Below, in pieces: positions 9,513 through 18,614 of a stretch of 64,000 nucleotides of DNA (its first letter is position 1; each line of letters starts with the position of its first letter). Location of the stretch: positions 62,001-126,000 of the forward strand of contig CAKPOA010000001.1 in the NCBI GenBank assembly GCA_934169575.1. Direction: 5' to 3'. The notes under the pieces were generated by a model, which ran no database searches, was not told the DNA's origin, and saw nothing but the letters and a program-made list of their open reading frames with translations. The position numbers and the translations under genes are program-made. The stretch comes from an uncultured Clostridia bacterium (GTDB taxonomy: Bacteria; Bacillota; Clostridia; TANB77; CAG-508).

Positions 9513-9602
9513 GCCAATTCGTTTCACACTTAACTCTGTGAAACATTGGCCCTCAAATACAGACCACTAGCGAGGTTCCGCCGATAGGGTCTGTGAAACA
9601 TT
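9513..9602. other. GC-rich double-hairpin element with ParB half-site-like sequences
   Basis: Two strong inverted repeats in an otherwise AT-rich gap. Hairpin 1 (9513-9550) pairs GCCAAT+GTTTCACA with TGTGAAAC+ATTGGC around an 8-nt loop. Hairpin 2 (9560-9593) pairs CAGACC, CTA and GCG with their complements. TCTGTGAAACATT occurs after each (9535-9547 and 9590-9602). GTTTCAC/GTGAAAC are half-sites of the parS consensus but not in the normal abutting arrangement. It could be a partition-related DNA element or a small structured RNA. Confidence 0.5.
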
Positions 9603-9611
9603 TTCCTGTTT

Positions 9612-9657
9612 TTCGACATTCTTCGACGTCTTTCGACATTATTCGACAAAATTCGAC
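9612..9657. repeat. Five TTCGAC repeats with exact 10-bp period
   Basis: TTCGAC starts at 9612, 9622, 9632, 9642 and 9652, so every copy lies one helical turn from the next on the same DNA face. The intervening 4-mers vary, which argues against a simple satellite. The rest of the 9282-9828 gap shows no gene. Confidence 0.7.
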
Positions 9658-9780
9658 ACGATTTTTATCCCAAAATCCAAAATTTGACCAATCCCAGTAA
9701 AATCAACACTTTTAGCCCTTTTATAGCAAAATCGATTATATGTTAACTTAGACATATTTTTGTATAATTATAGTCATACA

Positions 9781-9824
9781 AAAAAGCTGATAAAAATTGT
9801 ATAATCACAATATTCTATCAGCTA
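9781..9824 (-). terminator. Terminator of the rsmG operon
   Basis: Minus-strand inverted repeat AGCTGATA/TATCAGCT with a T-run after it, just past the rsmG stop. Confidence 0.7.
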
Positions 9825-9828
9825 AAAA

Positions 9829-10539
9829 TTAATTTCCTAATGGTTGTTTAGAAGGTGTACCAGCTTTTCTTGGATATTTTTTAGGAGTATCTTTTATTTT
9901 ATCTATAATAACTATTGTTCTTGAAATATCTGAATTAGGTAAGCAAATTTTATCAACAAAGCTAATCTTTCCACCTAATTCTTTAATAGCAAATTTTGCA
10001 TTTTCTATCTCATTATCAGCATCAGGCCCTTTCATACAAATACATTTTCCACCAATTTTAACAAAAGGTAATAAATATTCAGTTAAAGTACTTAAATTAG
10101 CAACAGCTCTTGAAGTAGCATAATCATATATTTCTCTATGATTTTTAGCAAATTCCTCTGCCCTACCATGAACATTTTTAACATTATCTAATTTCAAAGT
10201 ATTTACAACTTCATTTAAGAACAAAATTCTTTTATTTAAAGAATCCAATAAAGTAAAATTTAAGTCTTTTCTCATAATAGAAATAGGAATTCCAGGAAAA
10301 CCAGCACCTGTACCAACATCAATAACCTTTTTATTATTTTCAAAATATTTTAAAATCGTTAAACTATCAATAAAATGCTTTAAAATAATATCATTTTGCT
10401 CAGTTATTGCTGTAAGATTAATTTTTTCATTCCATTCAAGTAAAATATTCATATATTTAAAAAAACATTCAATTTGACTGTTTTCCATATTAACACCGAT
10501 TTTACTTGATAAATCAATCATATTATTTTTAAAATCCAT
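9829..10539 (-). CDS. rsmG: 16S rRNA (guanine-N7)-methyltransferase RsmG
   Basis: SAM-dependent methyltransferase that modifies G527 of 16S rRNA. The 236 residues include the GidB hallmarks NLTAITEQNDIILKHF, the SAM-binding VIDVGTGAGFPGIP, and YDYATSRAVANL. The C-terminus is basic (KKYPRKAGTPSKQP), as usual for the family. It lies 11 nt downstream of mnmG, in the conserved mnmE-mnmG-rsmG order. Confidence 0.95.
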   Translation of the reverse strand: MDFKNNMIDLSSKIGVNMENSQIECFFKYMNILLEWNEKINLTAITEQNDIILKHFIDSLTILKYFENNKKVIDVGTGAGFPGIPISIMRKDLNFTLLDSLNKRILFLNEVVNTLKLDNVKNVHGRAEEFAKNHREIYDYATSRAVANLSTLTEYLLPFVKIGGKCICMKGPDADNEIENAKFAIKELGGKISFVDKICLPNSDISRTIVIIDKIKDTPKKYPRKAGTPSKQPLGN

Positions 10540-10550
10540 ATATATTCTCC

Positions 10551-12419
10551 TTATTTTTTTAATTGTAAATAAATTAGTAAAACATTTATATCAGATGGAG
10601 AAACTCCAGAAATCCTTGAAGCTTGACCAATTGAAAGAGGTTTTATTTTATCTAATTTTTGCCTAGCCTCTAAACTTAAACCTTTTATTGAAGAATAATC
10701 AATATTATCAGACAATTTTTTGTCTTCCATTTTTTTAAATTTTTGAACTTGTTCTTCTTCAATTTTAATATATCCCTCATATTTTATCTGAATTTCCACT
10801 TCTTCTTTTTCATGTGGAGAAAGATTTGGCATATTATCATCAATCTCACTTAAATCCTTATATCTAATTTCAGTTCTTTTTAATAATTCAGATAATTTTG
10901 AACCTGTAGAAAGTTTAGTAGTACCATGGCTTTCCAAGAAATTATTAACAATTTCATTTGGTTTTACAACTGTATTTTTTAATCTTTCAATTTCATTTTC
11001 AATATTTTGTTTTTTAATCAAAAATTTATTATATCTTTCATCAGAAATAAGTCCAACATCATGACCAATCTCCATTAATCTTAAATCTGCATTATCTTGC
11101 CTTAAAAGTAGCCTATATTCAGCTCTTGAAGTCATCATTCTATATGGTTCATTTGTACCTTTTGTAACAATATCATCAATCAAAACACCAATATATGCCT
11201 GTGTTCTATCCAAAACAATAGGCTCTTTTCCCTGTATTTTTCTACTTGCATTAATTCCAGCAATTAACCCTTGACATGCAGCTTCTTCATAACCTGAAGT
11301 ACCATTTGTTTGACCTGCAAAAAATAATCCATCAATTTTCTTATATTCAAGAGAAAGTTTTAATTCTGAAGGATCAATACAATCATATTCAATAGCATAT
11401 GCAGGTCTTGTAAATTCAGCATTTTCTAATCCAGGAATAGTCCTATACATAGCAATTTGTACATCTTCAGGCAAAGAAGAACTCATTCCTTGTGCATACA
11501 TTTCATCAGTATCAAGCCCTATTGGTTCAATAAAAATCTGATGTCTTGGTTTATCACTAAATCTAACCACTTTATCTTCAATTGATGGACAATATCTAGG
11601 TCCTGTACCTTCTATCATTCCTGCATATAATGGTGATCTATGTAAATTTGCTCTTATAATTTCATGTGTTTTTTCATTTGTATATGTTAAATAACAATCT
11701 TGCTGCTCAAAATCTTTAATCTCATCATCTAAAGAAAATGGAACAATATTATCATCACCTTTTTGCACTTCCATCTTAGAAAAATCAATACTTTTTCTAT
11801 TAATTCTAGCAGGAGTTCCTGTTTTAAATCTAATTAAATTAATTCCTAATTTTTTTAATGATTCAGATAATTTATTTGCAGCAAAAACCCCATCTGGTCC
11901 ACTTTCTTGAGAAAAATCGCCAATAAAAATTTTTCCTTTTAAATATGTTCCTGTTGCAACAATAATTGTTTTAACTTTATAAATCGCACCTACAGAAGTT
12001 TCAATTGTATCAACTTTTCCATCTTTTAATGTAATATTTACTATTTCAGCTTGTTTTAATTCCAAATTCTCTTGTTTTTCCAATGTATGTTTCATTTCCA
12101 TTTGATATCTTTTTCTATCAGCCTGTGCTCTTAAAGAATGAACAGCAGGTCCTTTTGATGTATTAAGCATCTTAATTTGAATCATTGTTTTATCAATATT
12201 TTTTGCCATTTCACCACCTAAACAATCAATTTCTCTTACAAGATGACCTTTTGAACTTCCACCAATATGTGGATTACATGGCATATTTGCAACAGCATCT
12301 AAGCTTATTGAAAAAACTAATGTTTTCATTCCAAGTCTTGCAGAAGCAAGCCCAGCCTCACAGCCAGCATGACCAGCACCAATAACTGCTACATCATATT
12401 CTCCAGCAAAATAACTCAT
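10551..12419 (-). CDS. mnmG: tRNA uridine-5-carboxymethylaminomethyl modification enzyme MnmG (GidA)
   Basis: FAD enzyme that, with MnmE, builds cmnm5U at wobble position 34 of tRNAs ending in two-family-box codons. The 622 residues show the N-terminal dinucleotide-binding [17 protein letters not shown], the [18 protein letters not shown] signature and the [18 protein letters not shown] second signature; length is typical. It lies 24 nt downstream of mnmE. Its partner mnmE carries the CGG-linked shift. Confidence 0.96.
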   Translation of the reverse strand: MSYFAGEYDVAVIGAGHAGCEAGLASARLGMKTLVFSISLDAVANMPCNPHIGGSSKGHLVREIDCLGGEMAKNIDKTMIQIKMLNTSKGPAVHSLRAQADRKRYQMEMKHTLEKQENLELKQAEIVNITLKDGKVDTIETSVGAIYKVKTIIVATGTYLKGKIFIGDFSQESGPDGVFAANKLSESLKKLGINLIRFKTGTPARINRKSIDFSKMEVQKGDDNIVPFSLDDEIKDFEQQDCYLTYTNEKTHEIIRANLHRSPLYAGMIEGTGPRYCPSIEDKVVRFSDKPRHQIFIEPIGLDTDEMYAQGMSSSLPEDVQIAMYRTIPGLENAEFTRPAYAIEYDCIDPSELKLSLEYKKIDGLFFAGQTNGTSGYEEAACQGLIAGINASRKIQGKEPIVLDRTQAYIGVLIDDIVTKGTNEPYRMMTSRAEYRLLLRQDNADLRLMEIGHDVGLISDERYNKFLIKKQNIENEIERLKNTVVKPNEIVNNFLESHGTTKLSTGSKLSELLKRTEIRYKDLSEIDDNMPNLSPHEKEEVEIQIKYEGYIKIEEEQVQKFKKMEDKKLSDNIDYSSIKGLSLEARQKLDKIKPLSIGQASRISGVSPSDINVLLIYLQLKK

Positions 12420-12443
12420 TATATCTCCTCCTTATTTACATAA

Positions 12444-13815
12444 TCATTTACCAAGACAAAATCTTGAAAAAATTTCGTTTATAATTTCTTCTCCAGCCTC
12501 TTCACCTGTGATTTTTCCTAAATTACTAAGTACATCTTTAATACTAATTGCTATAATATCAACAGGCATTCCATCATTTAATGTATTTATTGCCTTTTCT
12601 ATATTTTCAATTGCTTTATTAATCAAATTTTTATGTCTTTCATTTGTTATAATAATATCATTATCTAAATTAATTTCATTTAAATTAAACATATCTCTAA
12701 TTCGTCCATAAAGCTTTTCTAAACCATTTTTATTTTTAGCTGATAAAGTTATTATATTTTTATTAAAATCTTTTAATTTTGGATTTTCAGGCGTTATTTT
12801 TTGTTCTAAATCCATTTTATTTAAAACAATAATTGACTTTTTATTTTTTGCAATTTCTAAAATTTCTAAATCTTCATTAGTAAGCTCTTTGCTACCATCA
12901 ATTATGCCAATAATCAAATCTGCATCATTTGCAAGTTTTCTAGATTTTTTAATTCCAATCTTTTCAACTTCATCTTTTGCATTTCTTATTCCAGCTGTAT
13001 CAATTATTTTCAAAGGTACTCCCTCTATATTAACAAATTCCTCAATAGTATCTCTTGTAGTGCCCTCATATTCAGTCACAATCGCTCTATCCTCTTTTAA
13101 AATAGCATTTAATAGAGAAGACTTACCAGCATTTGTTTTTCCGATTATGACTGTTTTAATTCCTTCTTTTATAACTTTTCCATTCTCAAATGATTTAAGT
13201 AATATTCCTAACTCTTTTTTACTATTATTCAATTTATTAAAAATATCTTCATTTGTAACATCTGGTGTATCATATTCAGGATAATCAATAGAAACCTCAA
13301 TATTAGTCATAATTTCTAATAAATCTTTTTTAATATTTACAATTTTTTCAGACAAAAATCCCTCTAATTGCTTAATTCCCTCTTTCGCCTCTCTATCTGA
13401 TTTTGCATTAATAATATCAATAACAGATTCTGCTTGTGATAAATCAATTCTTCCATTTAAAAAAGCTCTTTTTGTAAATTCTCCTGGTTCTGCGAGTTCT
13501 GCACCATTTTTTAAGCATAATTCTAAGATTTTTTTCATCACAATATTCCCACCATGAGAATTAATCTCACACATATTTTCTGTTGTATAGCTCTTAGGAG
13601 CTTTAAAATATGATACTAAAACCTCATCAATAATTTCATTGTTTTGAATAATATGACCATATTTCATTGTATATCCAGCGATTTTTGCAATATCTGTTTT
13701 AGATTTTTGGATAAATATTTTATCTAATATATTAAATGTTTTTTCGCCACTCATTCTTATAATTCCAATTCCTCCAATACCGTGGAGCCGTAGAAATAGA
13801 AACAATTGTGCTCAT
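12444..13815 (-). CDS. mnmE: tRNA modification GTPase MnmE (TrmE), +1 shift at codon 12
   Basis: GTPase partner of MnmG in tRNA wobble-uridine modification. The natural start is the ATG at 13815, after a GGAAAGGATGG ribosome site, giving MSTIVSISTAP. The remaining 445 residues (GIGGIGIIRMSG onward) are in the +1 frame and run to the family's C-terminal CLGK. Visible parts: N-terminal folate-binding domain, G1 GKTNAGKSS, G3 DTAG, G4 NKMD. Joining the frames requires skipping the C at 13782 (CCA-CGG-T); the zero frame stops 15 codons after CGG. The corrected length of 456 is normal. Starts inside the +1 frame would lose the conserved N-terminal strand. Confidence 0.92.
13782..13782 (-). other. 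+1 frameshift site at CCA-CGG-T in mnmE
   Basis: The minus strand reads GCT CCA C GGT ATT GGA. MnmE proteins have Pro-Gly here followed by GGIGI, so the C at 13782 is extra. The zero-frame codon is CGG. Same form as the sites at 1156 and 52277. Confidence 0.88.
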
Positions 13816-13848
13816 TTTTAAATCCATCCTTTCCTTTATATAAATTTT

Positions 13849-13895
13849 AAAAAAGCCAAAGCTCTTAATCTTGTAAGACTAAATCTGAACTTTGA
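13849..13895 (-). terminator. Possible terminator between jag and mnmE
   Basis: Minus-strand imperfect stem CAAAGTTC/GAGCTTTG followed by TTTTTT at 13849-13854, just past the jag stop. Confidence 0.55.
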
Positions 13896-13911
13896 CTTCT
13901 GATTTATATAT

Positions 13912-14610
13912 TTATTTTAAACTTATAACAACTTTTCTTCTTGGTTCTTCTCCAATACTAGCTGTTTTAACTTTTTTTGAATTTTGTAATCTTGTATGAA
14001 TAATTTTTCTTTCATAAGCTTTCATAGGCTCTAAAGTAACTGATTTTCTTGTTCTAATAACTGTTTTTTCTAATTTATCAGCTAAATTCTCTAGAGTTTT
14101 TTCTCTTTTTTGTTTATAATCTGCTATATCTAATAATACAGAAACTCTTTTATCCATACCTTTACTTGCAATTGAATATAATATATTTTGTAATGCATAT
14201 AAACATTCACCTCTATATCCAATTAAAAATCCTGAATCTTCACCTTTTATATTAACATCTATACCTTTTTCAGATTTTGAGACCTCAAAACCTGCATTCT
14301 CACATGTTTTAGGTAAAAATTCGTTTAGAAATGTAGTAATATTTTCTTTTGCTTTTTCAAGCTCTTCTTCAGAAAATACTTTTGCCTCTTTTTTTATTTT
14401 TGTTATTTCTTTATTTTCCGTAGGTTCTTCTTCTTTTAAAGTTAATTCAACTTTTACAACTCTTGGTGCTAATATACTGAAAAATGTTCTTTTTTCTTCA
14501 TTTTCAAGTACTTTTATATCAACATCTCTTTTACCTACTTTTAGTTCTTTTAAACCATTTTCTATAGCTTCATTTTTTGTTTTTCCTTCTGCAATTATAC
14601 TTTTAGGCAT
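13912..14610 (-). CDS. jag: RNA-binding protein Jag (KhpB/EloR)
   Basis: A 232-residue RNA-binding protein of the SpoIIIJ-associated family. Domains in order: N-terminal Jag_N (SIIAEGKTKNEAIENGLKEL), a short acidic linker, a KH domain with IGYRGECLYALQ (about 128-150), and an R3H domain ending with EPRRKVVISL (about 170-232). It overlaps the yidC stop by 8 nt, the usual coupled yidC-jag arrangement. It normally affects cell elongation and division through RNA binding. Confidence 0.94.
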   Translation of the reverse strand: MPKSIIAEGKTKNEAIENGLKELKVGKRDVDIKVLENEEKRTFFSILAPRVVKVELTLKEEEPTENKEITKIKKEAKVFSEEELEKAKENITTFLNEFLPKTCENAGFEVSKSEKGIDVNIKGEDSGFLIGYRGECLYALQNILYSIASKGMDKRVSVLLDIADYKQKREKTLENLADKLEKTVIRTRKSVTLEPMKAYERKIIHTRLQNSKKVKTASIGEEPRRKVVISLK

Positions 14611-15622
14611 TTTTTTCTACACCTTCTTCTTTTTCAAAAATTTTATTTAATATTAATCTTTCAACAATCATCAATATGTTATTCATTAACCAATATAAAG
14701 CAAGTCCTAATGGAGCAATAACAGCAATTGATACTGACATTATTGGCATAATCCACATCATTGTTTTATTTGCACTTTCCATTGGATCATATTCTTCCTC
14801 TTTTGGCTCATTTTTCTCATTATCTGAAACAACAACATCTTGTTTTTGTTCTTCTTTTTTCTTTTTTGACATTGTAGTTGTAAATTTTATTGAGATAAAT
14901 GAAGATATGACATAAAGTACTGGAATTATAAGAGTTTTCCAATTTTTTATGTCTTTTGTAGGAACTTGACTTAAATCTATTCCGAAAAAATCCATATTTA
15001 TATCAGCTTTATCTTTATATTCCGCAATATTGAAATCATCTTGTTTTTGTTCTTCATTTTGATTTTCATTTACAGTATTATTTTCTTCAGAAATGTTTTC
15101 TGAATTTTCATTTTGGTTTTCTGAAACATTTCCCAAATTTTCATCTTTACTTACGGAACTACCATTTTCGAGATTTCTCATATACTGTATAATTGCAATT
15201 TCACTATATGTATTATTTTGATTTTGTTGTAAAACAACACTTTCCATTTTTTGTATTACATCTGTATCCATTTTAACCATATATGTTAATGGTGAACGTA
15301 CTAGTAAAAATACAGAGAATAATAAAATTATTTGTATTATTGAGCTAAAACATCCAGAAAGTGGATTCATTCCTTCCCTTTTGTATAAACTCATGATCTC
15401 CTGATTCATTTTTTCAGGGTCATTTTTATATTTAAATTGAATTTGTTTCATTTCTTTTTGCATTATCTCATTTTTTCTAAGTGTTTTTTGCTGTTTTATA
15501 GTAAGTGGTATCATCAATACCTTTATCAAAATTGAAAATAATATTATTGCAATACCATAATTTGAAACAAGATTATACAAAAAATTCAGAACATATCCAA
15601 ATAAATTAGCAAAAATAGACAT
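14603..15622 (-). CDS. yidC: Membrane protein insertase YidC/SpoIIIJ with enlarged extracellular loop
   Basis: Oxa1-family insertase that places proteins in the membrane. I prefer the start MSIFANLF at 15622, after GGAGGTAAAT; the upstream ATG at 15634 overlaps that site. The 339-residue protein has the conserved QQKTLRKNEIMQKEMKQIQFKYKND cytoplasmic loop (given here only in part: motif around residues 46-70) and five predicted membrane segments. An Asn/Glu/Gln-rich insert of roughly 60 residues (about 145-205) enlarges the second extracellular region. The Lys/Glu-rich loop near 260-285 is cytoplasmic. Confidence 0.93.
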   Translation of the reverse strand: MSIFANLFGYVLNFLYNLVSNYGIAIILFSILIKVLMIPLTIKQQKTLRKNEIMQKEMKQIQFKYKNDPEKMNQEIMSLYKREGMNPLSGCFSSIIQIILLFSVFLLVRSPLTYMVKMDTDVIQKMESVVLQQNQNNTYSEIAIIQYMRNLENGSSVSKDENLGNVSENQNENSENISEENNTVNENQNEEQKQDDFNIAEYKDKADINMDFFGIDLSQVPTKDIKNWKTLIIPVLYVISSFISIKFTTTMSKKKKEEQKQDVVVSDNEKNEPKEEEYDPMESANKTMMWIMPIMSVSIAVIAPLGLALYWLMNNILMIVERLILNKIFEKEEGVEKNA

Positions 15623-15638
15623 ATTTACCTCCATGTTT

Positions 15639-15851
15639 TCATTTTAATGGATCATATCCACCTTTTGAAAATGGATTACACCTTAAAAATCGTTTAAAAC
15701 CTAGCCACATCCCCTTAACAGCTCCATACTTTTGTATGGCTTGTTTTGTGTATTCTGAACAGGTAGGATAAAATTTGCATTTTATATTTCTGAAATAGAA
15801 CATCCTATTCTTTTGATAAAATTCAATTATTTTTATCAATACATTTTTCAT
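15639..15851 (-). CDS. yidD: Membrane protein insertion efficiency factor YidD
   Basis: A 70-residue protein with the family signature CKFYPTCSEYTKQAI and GGYDPLK at the end. It sits between rnpA and yidC as in most bacteria, 4 nt downstream of rnpA. Thought to assist YidC-dependent insertion. Confidence 0.94.
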   Translation of the reverse strand: MKNVLIKIIEFYQKNRMFYFRNIKCKFYPTCSEYTKQAIQKYGAVKGMWLGFKRFLRCNPFSKGGYDPLK

Positions 15852-15855
15852 ATTA

Positions 15856-16203
15856 TCACTCTTGAATTAGAATATTTGCTTTTTTTAATATTTCATAAAT
15901 ATCTAAATTTATTTGATTAAAATTTGCATTTTTTATATCACTATTTTTTTTCCATAAAAATACTATACTGTAACCATTTTTTATTTTATTTTCAACATTT
16001 TTATAGTTTTCGCGTAATAATCTTTTAACTCTATTTCTTTGAACAGCATGTCCTGATTTTACACTTATAGCTAATCCTAAATAATTGACTTTCTGAAAAT
16101 TATTTAGGATAAATGCCTCTATAGTTTTTCCAGAATAGTATTTTCCGTTGGAAAAGACTTTTTTAAATTCATAATTTTTTTTTAACATTTTAGTTTTTTT
16201 CAT
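15856..16203 (-). CDS. rnpA: Ribonuclease P protein component
   Basis: Protein subunit of RNase P. The 115 residues contain the conserved RNR box in HAVQRNRVKRLLRENY. It follows rpmH by 21 nt, the standard order. Confidence 0.94.
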   Translation of the reverse strand: MKKTKMLKKNYEFKKVFSNGKYYSGKTIEAFILNNFQKVNYLGLAISVKSGHAVQRNRVKRLLRENYKNVENKIKNGYSIVFLWKKNSDIKNANFNQINLDIYEILKKANILIQE

Positions 16204-16224
16204 CTAACAAAATCATTCCTCTGT

Positions 16225-16359
16225 TTACGCACAAAGTTTTTTTCTACCTTTTGCACGTCTAGATTTTAACACGTTTCTTCCAGATCTTGTTGACATTCTT
16301 TTCATAAATCCATGTTCTTTTTTTGCTTGTCTTTTTTTTGGTTGAAATGTCATTTTCAT
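16225..16359 (-). CDS. rpmH: 50S ribosomal protein L34
   Basis: A 44-residue basic protein with [14 protein letters not shown] and [12 protein letters not shown]. The true start is ATG 16359, after AGGAGGTGCTTTTAGG; the reading frame is open further upstream but without a start signal. First gene of the minus-strand rpmH-rnpA-yidD-yidC-jag operon, divergent from dnaA. Confidence 0.95.
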   Translation of the reverse strand: MKMTFQPKKRQAKKEHGFMKRMSTRSGRNVLKSRRAKGRKKLCA

Positions 16360-16609
16360 CCTAAAAGCACCTCCTAAAATTTTATATCTAAATTCATGTT
16401 TAAAAAAATTTCCTTTTTTCACAAGTATTAGTATTATACATTCAAATTCCAAAATTGTCAATGGATTTTGAAATTTTTTTTATTTTTTCCTAAGGAAACA
16501 CGAATTTTGCAAGTTTTTTTTAGATTTTTTTTATTTTTTGTTGCAATTTACCCAAAAATGTTGTATAACTTTTTTATCGTAACAAATTTGAAAAATTTAG
16601 AAATTCAAA

Positions 16610-16810
16610 AAAAGTTATCCACAGGTTATCCACAGGTTGTGCACAGTTTTACACAGGTTAAATTTTTTTATATTTTTACAATTATTAAAATTTTGAAAAC
16701 CGCCTGTACGACTTGTTTCAGACTATAAAAATGTGTTTGGAAAACCAGTTATTTTTTACAGAAATATTACAAAGTTATCAACAACTGTGGATAACTTTGT
16801 GGATAACTTT
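16610..16810. other. oriC part 1 (incA/B-like): DnaA boxes between rpmH and dnaA
   Basis: The rpmH-dnaA gap of 534 bp has consensus DnaA boxes TTATCCACA at 16615-16623 and 16626-16634, related boxes in the next 30 bp, and TGTGGATAA copies at about 16786-16794 and 16798-16806, with TTATCAACA between. Together with the cluster after dnaA this gives the bipartite origin known from Bacillus. The rest of the gap is AT-rich without a gene. Confidence 0.85.
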
Positions 16811-16893
16811 TTTATTAAGAAATTTTTAAAACATTACATAATAGGTTATGTTTTTGTAATATTTCGACTTAATGTCAGAAAAGGAGGTTTTAT

Positions 16894-18255
16894 ATGAATT
16901 CACCTATGGATGGAAAAGAAATAGTAGCTAAAATGCAGGAAGTTTTAAGCAATGAAATCCCATTCATAACTTATGCAACATATCTTGCTCCACTTGATTT
17001 TGAATCAATGGAAGGTAATCACATAACATTTAAATGTGATTCACAGTATGTAAAAGAACCTGCAGAATCAAGATATGCTTCTTTACTCTTAAATGCTCTA
17101 AAATATATAACAAACAGAGATTTCACGTTTTCAGTTCACGCTTTAGACAGTGATCATCCAAGCACAAAGGATGATTCTAAAGTAATATCCAGTTCAAATA
17201 ATGATCCAGATGATGAAATAGATTACTCACAACAATCTTTAAATCCAAAATACACTTTTGACACTTTTGTTGTTGGTAGTAATAATCGCTTTGCTCATGC
17301 AGCAGCTTTAGCAGTAGGAGATAATCCTGCAAAAACATATAATCCATTATTCATATATGGTGGTGTTGGTCTTGGAAAAACTCATTTAATGCAGGCAATC
17401 GGAAATAAAATTTTGCAAAATAACAAGAAAATGAATATTGTTTATGTTACTTCTGAAAAATTTACAAATCATTTAATAAATTCCATAAGAGATGGTAAAA
17501 ATGATCCATTTAGAAATAAATACAGAAATGCAGATGCTTTATTAATTGATGATATCCAGTTTATTGCTAAAAAAGAAAGAGTCCAAGAGGAATTTTTCCA
17601 CACTTTTAATACTTTATACGAAAATGAAAAACAAATAATTATTTCAAGTGATAAGCCACCAAAAGAAATTCCATTTCTTGAAGATAGGCTAAAATCAAGG
17701 TTTGAGTGGGGATTACTTGCAGATATTTCTTGTCCTGATTATGAAACAAGAGTTGCAATCTTAAAGAAAAAGGCTCAAGACGAGGGAATAATTATTGATG
17801 ATTCAATTTTAGCAGATATAGCAACAAAAATTGATTCAAATATTCGTGAATTAGAGGGTGTGTTTAACAAAATTGTTGCAAGAGCATCTTTAACACATAG
17901 TCCAATCACAATAGAACTTGCAGAAAATGTCATAAATGAATTTATTGCTAAAAAAGAAAAAGTTATTTCATCAGATTCAATTCAAGATGTTGTTGCTAAG
18001 TATTTTAGCATTGATAAAAAAGATTTAGCTGGTAATAAGCGCTCAAATGATATCGCTTTTCCAAGACAAATTGCAATGTATTTATGCAGAGAAGTGGCAA
18101 ATATGTCATTTCCACAGATTGGAATAGATTTTGGAAATAGAGATCATTCAACAGTAATGCATGCTTATAAAAAAATCGAAAAAGATTTAAAAGAAAAAAA
18201 TAATACAAAGCTAATTGTGGAAAGTGTGAAAAACATTGTTTTGAACCGCGAGTAA
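16894..18255 (+). CDS. dnaA: Chromosomal replication initiator DnaA
   Basis: AAA+ initiator that binds the DnaA boxes on both sides of its own gene and melts the origin. The 453 residues comprise domain I (about 1-85), an acidic Ser/Asp-rich linker, AAA+ domain with Walker A GGVGLGKTHLMQA and Walker B LLIDDIQFI, and domain IV with the DnaA signature FGNRDHSTVMHAYKKI. Start at 16894 follows AAGGAGG. Flanking DnaA boxes suggest autoregulation. Confidence 0.97.
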   Translation: MNSPMDGKEIVAKMQEVLSNEIPFITYATYLAPLDFESMEGNHITFKCDSQYVKEPAESRYASLLLNALKYITNRDFTFSVHALDSDHPSTKDDSKVISSSNNDPDDEIDYSQQSLNPKYTFDTFVVGSNNRFAHAAALAVGDNPAKTYNPLFIYGGVGLGKTHLMQAIGNKILQNNKKMNIVYVTSEKFTNHLINSIRDGKNDPFRNKYRNADALLIDDIQFIAKKERVQEEFFHTFNTLYENEKQIIISSDKPPKEIPFLEDRLKSRFEWGLLADISCPDYETRVAILKKKAQDEGIIIDDSILADIATKIDSNIRELEGVFNKIVARASLTHSPITIELAENVINEFIAKKEKVISSDSIQDVVAKYFSIDKKDLAGNKRSNDIAFPRQIAMYLCREVANMSFPQIGIDFGNRDHSTVMHAYKKIEKDLKEKNNTKLIVESVKNIVLNRE

Positions 18256-18355
18256 TTATATTTACTAACAAAATTCGACTTTTTTCAAATGTCTGTTTCT
18301 GAAAAAAATCGTTTGTTTTATACCACTTAACCTAAGTATCCGTAGGTGTTATACG

Positions 18356-18545
18356 AGTTATCCACAGGGGGGTGTGGATAACCTGTGGATAAACTGTTGA
18401 TAACTCATTTTTAAAATTCAAATGTGGAAAGTGTGGATAACTACCCTAAGTTATCCACAGAGTTATCCACAGTGAAAACCGTACGGGTATAAGTTTTCCA
18501 CATAGTTATCCACAGTTTCCACAGTACCTACTACTACTACTACTA
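18356..18545. other. oriC part 2: DnaA-box cluster, GC cluster and DnaA-trios (predicted unwinding site)
   Basis: The dnaA-dnaN gap of 359 bp contains at least six TTATCCACA/TGTGGATAA boxes between 18356 and 18515. A GTACGGG stretch follows (18481-18487), then TAC repeats at about 18527-18545 leading into a purely AT tract. In Bacillus the basal unwinding system is DnaA boxes, a GC cluster and DnaA-trios in this order, so strand opening is predicted at about 18527-18590. Confidence 0.88.
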
Positions 18546-18614
18546 AATATATTAATTATATTATAAATAATATATATATGCAAAACATTGCACAAAATGA
18601 AAGGATGATAAAAA

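Noticed and set aside
9521..9544. A canonical parS site
   Set aside because: The half-sites GTTTCAC and GTGAAAC are separated by a spacer instead of abutting, so they do not fit the 16-bp consensus. Kept only as a half-site-like element.
13780..13786. Explaining the shifts by long-read errors at methylated CCWGG sites
   Set aside because: Without the extra C, two of the sites would be CCAGG, but the third would be GCTGG, and many CCAGG/CCTGG sites in the window (for example in rsmG, mnmG and the spo0J gene) are intact. An artefact remains possible but does not explain all three.
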